From assembly GCA_938092195.1 (NCBI GenBank), contig CALKHD010000131.1:1-6470 (forward strand): 6,470 nucleotides of DNA, in the 5' to 3' direction. Positions 1 through 5,873 of the stretch are shown in pieces. Positions within the stretch are counted from its first letter, which is position 1, and the number at the start of each line of letters is the position of its first letter. The notes beneath the pieces were generated by a model. It was not told the origin of the DNA and ran no database searches. It saw nothing but the letters and a program-made list of their open reading frames with translations. The DNA comes from an uncultured Flavobacteriales bacterium. Its GTDB lineage: Bacteria; Bacteroidota; Bacteroidia; Flavobacteriales_D; Sanyastnellaceae. Position numbers and translations under genes: made by a program.

Positions 1-189
1 TTGTTGCTCGGTGCCACATTCAACAATGGCCTTTTCAACGTGTCCAACAACCGAAATTTTGGTGAGGGTCAGCGTCAAGATCACATTCAGCCCGCCCTCG
101 ATGGGTCCCTGGATCCTGCCGCTGCAGAAGGCTACGAAATAAAAATGGTGGACAACGCCATCCTTTTCAGTTGCGGTTTGTTGTTCTGA
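1..189 (+). CDS. C-terminal fragment, possible outer-membrane beta-barrel protein
   Basis: The frame is open from the left edge to a TGA at 187-189, so about 62 C-terminal residues of a longer protein are visible; the true start lies outside the window. I cannot name the family. The last 15 residues (about KMVDNAILFSCGLLF) have alternating polar and apolar positions and end in phenylalanine. This is the usual pattern of the closing strand and C-terminal signature of outer-membrane beta-barrels. The preceding Asn/Gly-rich stretch (FNNGLFNVSNNRNF) would suit an extracellular loop or turn. The stop is one base before the nadE ATG, which supports this being a real, co-directional gene. The barrel assignment is inference from a short fragment and could be wrong. 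Confidence 0.45.
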   Translation: MLLGATFNNGLFNVSNNRNFGEGQRQDHIQPALDGSLDPAAAEGYEIKMVDNAILFSCGLLF

Positions 190-190
190 T

Positions 191-1018
191 ATGATGCTGA
201 AGTCTTCGCGTACCATTCAAGCGGATCGAGCCGTGGCCCACATTGTCCAGTGGATGGACCAATACTTGGAGCAGTCGGGATTGGAAGGTTGGGTGGTTGG
301 AGTCAGTGGGGGGATTGATTCCGCAGTGACATCCTCTCTTGCTGCTGAAACGGGCCGCCCGACGGCGCTGTTGCGCATGCCGATTCATCAAGCTCAGGAT
401 CAGGACCAAAGGGGGGCAAACCACATGGCCAGGTTGTGCGCCAAATGGCCCAAGGTGTCGTCTTTGGTCGTCGACCTGACGCCGTCTTTTGATGGTCTGT
501 CCGATGCGCTGACTCAGGCTTCAGGCGCTCCTTTTGGAGGCCTGTCGCTGGCCAACTCGCGGGCTCGATTGCGGATGACGACCTTGTATGCGGTGGCGGC
601 TGAGCGCCGCGCCTTGGTGGCGGGAACCGGGAACAAGGTGGAAGACTTTGGGGTCGGATTTTACACCAAGTATGGAGATGGTGGGGTGGATTTGAGTCCG
701 ATTGCCGACTTGTTTAAAAGCGACGTTTATGCCTTGGGCCGAGCCTTAGGAGTGGACAAAGCCATTTTGGAGGCGCCTCCCACGGACGGACTCTGGGGAG
801 ACGACCGAACCGATGAGGATCAGCTTGGGGCCACGTATGACGAGCTGGAATGGGCCATGGAAAGTGTGGCTGCGGGTCAGGGAGTCAAGGACCATGACCC
901 GGCAAGCCGAGAGGCAGAAGTGTTGGCCATTTATCTGCGTCATCACAAGGCCAACCTCCATAAAATGACAGCCATTCCGGTTTGTGACATGCCCAGTGGG
1001 CTGTTCACGAAAGCCTGA
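191..1018 (+). CDS. nadE: NH3-dependent NAD(+) synthetase
   Basis: This enzyme catalyses the last step of NAD biosynthesis: ATP-dependent adenylation and amidation of nicotinic acid adenine dinucleotide (deamido-NAD) in the cytoplasm. The 275-residue product carries the N-type ATP-pyrophosphatase loop SGGIDS at residues 39-44. It also has the GTGNKVED segment at 145-152, followed by GVGFYTKYGDGG and DLSPIADLFKSDVY, the family's substrate- and ATP-binding core, and TDGLWGDDRTDEDQ further on. There is no N-terminal carbon-nitrogen hydrolase (glutaminase) domain and the length is that of the single-domain class, so ammonia is the expected nitrogen donor. Two ATGs stand in tandem at 191 and 194; the first is taken. 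No clear Shine-Dalgarno sequence precedes it, and the upstream gene ends one base before, so it is probably cotranscribed with that gene. Confidence 0.95.
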   Translation: MMLKSSRTIQADRAVAHIVQWMDQYLEQSGLEGWVVGVSGGIDSAVTSSLAAETGRPTALLRMPIHQAQDQDQRGANHMARLCAKWPKVSSLVVDLTPSFDGLSDALTQASGAPFGGLSLANSRARLRMTTLYAVAAERRALVAGTGNKVEDFGVGFYTKYGDGGVDLSPIADLFKSDVYALGRALGVDKAILEAPPTDGLWGDDRTDEDQLGATYDELEWAMESVAAGQGVKDHDPASREAEVLAIYLRHHKANLHKMTAIPVCDMPSGLFTKA

Positions 1019-1060
1019 ATGGATGCCGCCTATTTCTGACAGCGGACTGTTGGCCTGATT

Positions 1061-1074
1061 GCTCCATTTGGAGC
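1061..1074. terminator. Small hairpin in convergent gap, possible weak terminator
   Basis: In the 62-base gap between the convergent nadE and propeller genes, GCTCC at 1061-1065 pairs perfectly with GGAGC at 1070-1074 around an ATTT loop. The stem is only 5 bp and neither strand has a following T-tract, so it is not a textbook intrinsic terminator. Its position between two converging stop codons is the main reason to list it. It could be chance. Confidence 0.2.
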
Positions 1075-1080
1075 CCCCGT

Positions 1081-4044
1081 TTACTCCTCCTCAACGATGG
1101 CCCAATCCACCTTCACTTGAACCGTGGGTTCTGCCATCGAATACAGGGTGAGGGTGTATGCGCCCAGAGGAAGGTGGCCTTCGTTGTCCGCGGAGCTGTC
1201 ATCAGCGTTGCCGTCTGAATCGTCGTCAGCGTTGTCCTCTGAATCGTCCTCGGATTTGGGCACAAAACTGAGGGTCTGCCAACCGCGTCGAAGGCTTTCC
1301 AATTTCACCACCAGTTGAGCTTGACCCAGGCTGTCGGAGGCCTGCAGTTCGTAGTCGCCATCGGCAGGCAGAAAGACCGACAGCTTGACTTTGGGTTCCC
1401 AAGGGTCGCCCCAACCATAGCTGCGCTCACCCCAGTTTTCTTGCCAGGTCAAGTCCTCAGGCGCGGCCAAGGACAACGGGGTGTTGGCCAAATCTGAAGG
1501 GTCGCTCAACCCCTCGATGAGAGGATCCAAGTCCAAGACCCAAATGCTGCGTCCATGGGTGCCGATCACCAGCTCATTCTCTCTCTCTTGAATCACCAAG
1601 TCATGGACGGGTGATCTGGGCAAATCGGGGTGGGCCATGGACCAAGTCCCTCCGTTGTCCATCGAAACGTAGAGGCCCCCATCGGTTCCGCAGAACAGCA
1701 GTCCTTCGATGTCTTCAGACTCGACCAAAGCATTGATGGGCTCCATGGGCAGTCCTCCGCGCACTGTGCCATCGTCACCGCGCCGTGTCCAGCTGCGTCC
1801 GTTGTTTTCGGAGACGTAGAGGTATGGGGCGAAATGGTCGTGCCGGTATCCATTGAGGGTCACGAAAATCCGGTCGGCCGCATGGTGGGACCAAAGCACT
1901 TCTGTGACCCACAATGAGCGGTCGGGGTATGCAGAGGGGGCCGGGGGTGTTCTGTCTTCCCATGTGTAACCACCGTCGGGGCTCAAGTGCACCAGGCCAT
2001 CGTCGGAACCGACGCCCAGGCGTCCAAACCGCAGGGGGCTTTCGTGAAGCGAAGTCAGTGAGCCAAAGGGCACATTGCCTGCCATGGCACCCCTGGTCAG
2101 GTCGTCTGACATGGTTTCGAAAGTGCGGCCTTGATTCAAGGAGCGGTGCACGCGATTGGAAGCCATGTAGAGGATGTCTTGATGGTGACGAGACAAGTGA
2201 ATGGGGGTTTGCCAATTCCACCTCAATGGGGTCTCTCCAAGCTCGTGTTTGGGATGCAGCCTTGACCGGTCTCCGGTGTTGCGGTTGGCTCGGCTGTACC
2301 ATCCAAATTGAGACCCTGTGTAGACGGTTTCATTGTCGCGGGTGTCCACCTCAATCTGCATGCCGTCGCCACCGTTGAGTCGATCGTATGGATAATCGCC
2401 AGTTTGGTGCCAACGGGGACTCTCTGTGTAGGTGCTCGGGCCTCTCCAAGTGCCATTGTCTTGAAGTCCTCCATAAATGCGATAGGGTTCGGCATTGTCC
2501 ACGGCGACGGCGTAGAACTGCCCCACTGCAGGAGCGTTGCAGGACGTCCAATGTTCGCCTCCATCAAAGGTCACATTGATGCCGCCATCATTGCCATTGA
2601 TCATGTGCTCTGGTTGGGCAGGATCGATCCAGATGTGATGGTGGTCAACGTGCACGTTGTCTTGGGCAACGGAAGCCCAGTTGGCCCCGTCATCGGTGCT
2701 TTCCAAGAGGGGGACACCTCCAATGATCACCCGGGAGGCATTCGATGGGTCAACGGCAATGAGTCCGAAGTAGTAGCAATAGCTGTAGCAGACCTCGTCG
2801 AGTCCTTCTTCGTGGGTCCGCGTCCAGGCTCCGTTTCCGCCGGTGTTCCATTCGTAGACTTCGGCGCCGATGATGGGGGGGTCAAACATTTCGGCATTGG
2901 CGTCGCCGAGGTAATCGGCCAAGGCATCAGGTTTCAATTCTCCTTTGGCGACACGTTCAAAAATGGATGCGGCCGTGGCGCCTTCTGGGAATCCGTTGTC
3001 CTCGAGGAAGTCCTCGAGGGCTGCGGTGTCGAGGCGGGCAAATTCAGCCGCCTTCATGCCCCGAAAGGCTTTGGTTTCAAGGTCTGCTTTTTCTGTGTCT
3101 GTCTCTTCCTCTTCGGGCTTCTCGTTTTGATTGTCTACAATGACGTAGAGGCGGTTTTCGCCAGCGTGATGGGCGAGTCCCATGCGTCCGATGCCGGGTG
3201 CCTCGGGGAAACCGAGTTCGGATTCCGTCAAATGGGTCCAGGACTGGCCGCCATCGGTGGATTCATAGACACCGCTGCCCCGTCCGTTCTCTGTGAAGGA
3301 CCACGCCCTTCGCGTGCGGTCCCAGAGTGCCGCGTAGAGGTGTCCGGGTCGGTTTTTGTCGACCACCAGGTCCACAGCGCCAGCTTCGGGACGGCCGGCT
3401 TCTGATCCGTTGAGCAGCCGGGTCCATTCTTGGCCTCCGTTTGTGCTTTTGTAGATGCCGCGTTCTGTTTTTTCTCCTGCATCGGTATAGAGGGCTCCCA
3501 ATGCCGCCACATAAAGGGTCCCGTCTTCGGCGAGGGCCACGCGCCCAATGTGATGGCTTTCACTCAGTCCTGCATGCGCCCAACTTTGTCCCCAATCGCG
3601 GCTCACCATCATACCGACTCCTGCATAGCTTGACCTGGAAGAATTGACTTCCCCGGTCCCGACCCAGAGGTCGCGTTGGTTCCAATCTACAGCGATGGCC
3701 CCAATGAACATGGTGGTTTCATGGTCAAAAAGAGGGGAGAAGGACGTGCCGTGATCGGTGGTGTGCCAAAGGCCTCCTGTGGCATAGGCGACCACGAATT
3801 CAGCGGTGTTGTCAGGGTTCACAGACAGGTCCACCACCCGGCCGCTCATGACCGTAGGTCCAACGCACCTCAGGTTCAATCCAGCGGTCCAGGAATCGTT
3901 GTCGAGGGAAAGGTGCATGTCTCCCGCAGCCAAGCGTTCCTCGCTGGTGGTGGGGAGGATGAGTTCGGATCGTCTTCCCCTCTGCCCATCGGCAGAGGAA
4001 AACATCAGCAATGCAACCAGAAGAAAGGAAAGTCGATGGGTCAT
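1081..4044 (-). CDS. Secreted Vps10/sortilin-type BNR-repeat beta-propeller protein
   Basis: The 987-residue product begins with a signal peptide (MTHR, hydrophobic LSFLLVALLMF, likely cleavage near residue 20, before QRGRR), so it is exported. The body is a multi-bladed propeller with at least eight Asp-box motifs (SxDxGxxW type). They start at residues 148, 200, 262, 449, 635, 688, 745 and 794, with weaker copies at about 95 and 492. This is the arrangement of the Sortilin/Vps10 and Ycf48-like 'glycosyl hydrolase' group common in Bacteroidota. A Glu-rich and then helical insert occupies about 305-385. A His cluster (VHVDHHH) lies at 464-470. Near the C-terminus a Ser/Asp/Glu/Asn-rich tract (931-955) interrupts a beta-rich domain. 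I see no clear type IX sorting domain. No catalytic residues can be assigned; the 'glycosyl hydrolase' label usual for this family is not evidence of enzyme activity. The start ATG overlaps the upstream MazG-like stop by 4 bases. Confidence 0.88.
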   Translation of the reverse strand: MTHRLSFLLVALLMFSSADGQRGRRSELILPTTSEERLAAGDMHLSLDNDSWTAGLNLRCVGPTVMSGRVVDLSVNPDNTAEFVVAYATGGLWHTTDHGTSFSPLFDHETTMFIGAIAVDWNQRDLWVGTGEVNSSRSSYAGVGMMVSRDWGQSWAHAGLSESHHIGRVALAEDGTLYVAALGALYTDAGEKTERGIYKSTNGGQEWTRLLNGSEAGRPEAGAVDLVVDKNRPGHLYAALWDRTRRAWSFTENGRGSGVYESTDGGQSWTHLTESELGFPEAPGIGRMGLAHHAGENRLYVIVDNQNEKPEEEETDTEKADLETKAFRGMKAAEFARLDTAALEDFLEDNGFPEGATAASIFERVAKGELKPDALADYLGDANAEMFDPPIIGAEVYEWNTGGNGAWTRTHEEGLDEVCYSYCYYFGLIAVDPSNASRVIIGGVPLLESTDDGANWASVAQDNVHVDHHHIWIDPAQPEHMINGNDGGINVTFDGGEHWTSCNAPAVGQFYAVAVDNAEPYRIYGGLQDNGTWRGPSTYTESPRWHQTGDYPYDRLNGGDGMQIEVDTRDNETVYTGSQFGWYSRANRNTGDRSRLHPKHELGETPLRWNWQTPIHLSRHHQDILYMASNRVHRSLNQGRTFETMSDDLTRGAMAGNVPFGSLTSLHESPLRFGRLGVGSDDGLVHLSPDGGYTWEDRTPPAPSAYPDRSLWVTEVLWSHHAADRIFVTLNGYRHDHFAPYLYVSENNGRSWTRRGDDGTVRGGLPMEPINALVESEDIEGLLFCGTDGGLYVSMDNGGTWSMAHPDLPRSPVHDLVIQERENELVIGTHGRSIWVLDLDPLIEGLSDPSDLANTPLSLAAPEDLTWQENWGERSYGWGDPWEPKVKLSVFLPADGDYELQASDSLGQAQLVVKLESLRRGWQTLSFVPKSEDDSEDNADDDSDGNADDSSADNEGHLPLGAYTLTLYSMAEPTVQVKVDWAIVEEE
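1177..1248 (-). repeat. 24-bp tandem repeat encoding an acidic 8-residue unit
   Basis: Inside the propeller gene, 1225-1248 and 1201-1224 are adjacent 24-base units that match at 21 of 24 positions. On the minus strand they encode DDSEDNAD (residues 933-940) and DDSDGNAD (941-948). A third, degenerate unit at 1177-1200 matches the first at about 16 of 24 positions and encodes DSSADNEG. The unit is a multiple of three, so gain or loss of copies would keep the reading frame. It forms a low-complexity acidic linker. Confidence 0.8.
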
Positions 4045-4382
4045 TTCAGCTTGGGGTTGTTTTTGTGGCGTTCTGCGTCCCGCTTGGTTTTTTTCTCGAG
4101 GTTTCGCTCAAAAGCTTCACTCAAGTTCACTCCGGTTTGATTGGCCAATGCAGCCAAAACCCACAAGATGTCGGCCATTTCGTCTCCAATGTCTTTTCCG
4201 GCATCGGAGGGTTTTTCGCTTTGGTCACCATATCGGCGCGCCATGATGCGGGCCAATTCGCCCACCTCTTCAGTGAGGATGGTCATGTTGGTGAGTTCGC
4301 TGAAGTACCGGACACCAATGGTGGTGATCCATTCGTCCACGGTGGATTGGACTTCAGCCAAAGAGGGGGAGGGTTGGCTCAT
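4041..4382 (-). CDS. MazG-like nucleotide pyrophosphohydrolase
   Basis: The 113-residue protein fits the single-domain, all-alpha NTP pyrophosphatase (MazG-like) family, cytoplasmic enzymes that hydrolyse (d)NTPs to the monophosphate and pyrophosphate. The metal-binding signature is present: EEVGE at residues 38-42 (E38, E39, E42) and, one helix later, DEMAD at 67-71 (E68, D71), giving the family's EExxE...ExxD pattern. The C-terminal tail is Lys-rich (LEKKTKRDAERHKNNPKLK). Its start overlaps the dtd stop (ATGA, 4379-4382) and its stop overlaps the start of the propeller gene (ATGA, 4041-4044), so translation of all three is probably coupled. Pairing with dtd is, as I recall, common in Bacteroidota. 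The exact nucleotide substrate (house-cleaning of modified NTPs versus dUTP/dCTP-like substrates) cannot be read from the sequence. Confidence 0.88.
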   Translation of the reverse strand: MSQPSPSLAEVQSTVDEWITTIGVRYFSELTNMTILTEEVGELARIMARRYGDQSEKPSDAGKDIGDEMADILWVLAALANQTGVNLSEAFERNLEKKTKRDAERHKNNPKLK

Positions 4383-4831
4383 TCTTTGTTGCGGGTGTCC
4401 ATGGTGATCGTCACAGGGCCATGGTTGATGAGGTCGACTTCCATCATGGCTCCAAATTGACCCGAGGCGACGGGCTTTTTGAGGTGGTCTTCCAATTGGC
4501 GGATGAAATGCTCGTACAGTGGGACTGCCGTCTCGGGTCGGGCTGCATGAATGAAGCTCGGACGGGTGCCTTTTTTGTACTTGGCGTGAAGGGTGAATTG
4601 GCTGACCACCAAAGCCTCTCCGGACACATCGGTGATCGACAAATTCATTTTCCCCTCCTCATCGGAAAAGACGCGCAGCGCCGCCACTTTCGCCGCCAGC
4701 CAATCGGCGTCCTCTGTGCTGTCCTCAGAATGGACGCCAAGCAAGATCATGAAGCCCTCGCCACATTGACCCACGGTCTCATTGTTCACGCTCACCTTGG
4801 CGCGGCTTACCCTTTGGACGATCGCCCTCAT
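4379..4831 (-). CDS. dtd: D-aminoacyl-tRNA deacylase
   Basis: DTD hydrolyses the ester bond of D-aminoacyl-tRNAs (and glycyl-tRNA(Ala)), recycling tRNA and keeping D-amino acids out of protein. The 150-residue length is standard for the family. It starts with the typical MRAIVQRVSRAKVSV and has MNLSI at 62-66. Both active-site motifs are visible: SQFTL at residues 77-81 and, near the C-terminus, NHGPVT at 136-141, which carries the Gly-Pro motif used for chiral proofreading. It is the first gene of a minus-strand operon with a MazG-like gene and a secreted propeller gene, with a 4-base overlap to the next gene. Its promoter should lie in the 115-base divergent region to its right. Nothing in the sequence suggests inactivation. 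Confidence 0.96.
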   Translation of the reverse strand: MRAIVQRVSRAKVSVNNETVGQCGEGFMILLGVHSEDSTEDADWLAAKVAALRVFSDEEGKMNLSITDVSGEALVVSQFTLHAKYKKGTRPSFIHAARPETAVPLYEHFIRQLEDHLKKPVASGQFGAMMEVDLINHGPVTITMDTRNKE

Positions 4832-4946
4832 GCAAGCAAATTAGTTCCGGAACGTGGGACTTCTCGCTTCTGCGAATACGAGGTTCAAGGGTGAAGATGC
4901 CCGGCTTTGATGCGCCGAGGGGTAAATTGCAGCCTCACTTGCCAAG
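4832..4946. promoter_or_regulatory. Divergent intergenic region, promoters for both operons expected
   Basis: This 115-base stretch separates the divergent start codons of dtd (minus) and the DUF4384-like gene (plus) and must hold or adjoin promoters for both. On the minus strand, TAATTTG lies only about five bases before the dtd ATG. It resembles the Bacteroidota -7 element (TAnnTTTG) with one base missing and would imply an almost leaderless message. On the plus strand, TAAATTGC at 4923-4930 is a partial match, but no TTG -33 element sits at the right distance. A perfect 10-base palindrome, GTTCCGGAAC, lies at 4844-4853, 12 bases upstream of dtd. None of these is strong enough to call a specific site. 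No terminator or RNA gene is apparent. Confidence 0.4.
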
Positions 4947-5873
4947 ATGCCAACCTCATTTCGTCATCCTTCTTTTCGTCGCTGTTCAGTTTTTCTTCTA
5001 TTTATATGGATGAGCGGCTCCGTTTTGGGGCAAATCAAGGCTGTGGACTCCGGTCCTTTGGTCTTTGCAGATCCAGAAGGGAGGACGCGAGAGCAAGCCA
5101 AGAAATGGGTCATTGAACAGGCCAAGATTCGAGCGATGGCCAATGAATTTGGGACCCGCGTGAAAAGTGAAACGGTTCAATTGACGGCGGAAAGCAATGG
5201 TCAAATGGACGATTCGTTCACGGAATTGAATGTGCTTCAGGTCAAGGGCGAGTGGTTGGAAACCAAAGAGCTCGAAGGGCCCACGCCGGAAATTCGAGAC
5301 GGTGAAATTTGGTGGGCAGTGAGGGTGCGAGGAAAGGCACGACCCTTGAAGGTGAGTCATGTGGAACTTGAAATGGATTTGCGAAGCGACATTCTCGGTT
5401 CCGAGAACGTGGCCTACTTAGAAGACGGCGATCGTCTGCGGGCGCGTTTTCTTTCTCCAGTGGATGGCCATGTGATGTTCTTTTATGCCGAGGATGAGGT
5501 TGTGTATGCATTGTCCAATGGCCATTCGGATTTCGCCGAGGCAATCCAAGGTCAAAAGGAGTATTCACTTTTTTCTTCTGAATCTGAATGGGTGGAGTCG
5601 GGTGCAGAAAATGAAGGGTTGGATAAGCTGTCCCGCTATGCCTGGAAGTTCAAAGTGACCAACCCCAAGATGAAAGAGTCCCAAGGCATGCTCTATGGGG
5701 CGTTTGCCACCCACGAGTTTGCTCCGCCCAAAATGGACTGGCAGGCGTCGGAAGAAATGTGGACCATGGATGCCGAGCAATTCGACCGGTGGTTCAAGCA
5801 AAATGTGGCTCGCTCGGATCATTTTCAGATGGAGCGTTTGCCCATTCGAATTCGTTCAAAACAACGCTATTGA
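4947..5873 (+). CDS. Secreted DUF4384-like protein
   Basis: The 308-residue product has a signal peptide: a basic start with Arg at 6, 11 and 12, a hydrophobic core at about 15-27, and likely cleavage near SVLG|Q at 28/29. No lipobox cysteine is seen. The N-terminal part (about 45-130) contains a helix rich in Ala and charged residues (REQAKKWVIEQAKIRAMANE, 48-67) followed by strands. This recalls the N-terminal domains of LPP20/FlgT-like proteins that often precede DUF4384 in Bacteroidota. The part from about 155 (GDRLRARFLSPVDGHVMFFY, 161-180) reads like DUF4384, a small beta-rich domain often linked to caspase-like or kinase proteins. The biochemical role is unknown. Its stop overlaps the start of the next exported protein by one base, so the two are probably made together. 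The domain names are inferred from remembered sequence patterns. A start at M22 would destroy the signal peptide, so 4947 is preferred. Confidence 0.75.
   Translation: MPTSFRHPSFRRCSVFLLFIWMSGSVLGQIKAVDSGPLVFADPEGRTREQAKKWVIEQAKIRAMANEFGTRVKSETVQLTAESNGQMDDSFTELNVLQVKGEWLETKELEGPTPEIRDGEIWWAVRVRGKARPLKVSHVELEMDLRSDILGSENVAYLEDGDRLRARFLSPVDGHVMFFYAEDEVVYALSNGHSDFAEAIQGQKEYSLFSSESEWVESGAENEGLDKLSRYAWKFKVTNPKMKESQGMLYGAFATHEFAPPKMDWQASEEMWTMDAEQFDRWFKQNVARSDHFQMERLPIRIRSKQRY

Noticed and set aside
1775..2567. Minus-strand frames overlapping the propeller gene in another phase
   Set aside because: Their translations are rich in Arg, Pro and Trp without motifs, as expected of out-of-frame shadows of the real gene.
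2308..3405. Long plus-strand open frame (365 codons) inside the propeller gene
   Set aside because: It lies fully antisense to the Vps10/BNR gene, which has a signal peptide and regularly spaced Asp-boxes. The antisense translation has no recognisable domain and reflects biased codon use on the coding strand.
3676..4460. Several overlapping plus-strand open frames across the propeller start and the MazG-like gene
   Set aside because: All are antisense to genes with clear motifs and an ATGA junction, and none shows a domain.
4421..4894. Plus-strand open frame across dtd (157 codons)
   Set aside because: It is antisense to dtd, whose SQFTL and GPVT motifs leave no doubt about the coding strand.
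4906..4930. TTTG (4906-4909) and TAAATTGC (4923-4930) as a Bacteroidota promoter for the DUF4384-like gene
   Set aside because: The spacing between the elements is about 13 bases, whereas roughly 17-23 is usual, and the -7 match is only partial.
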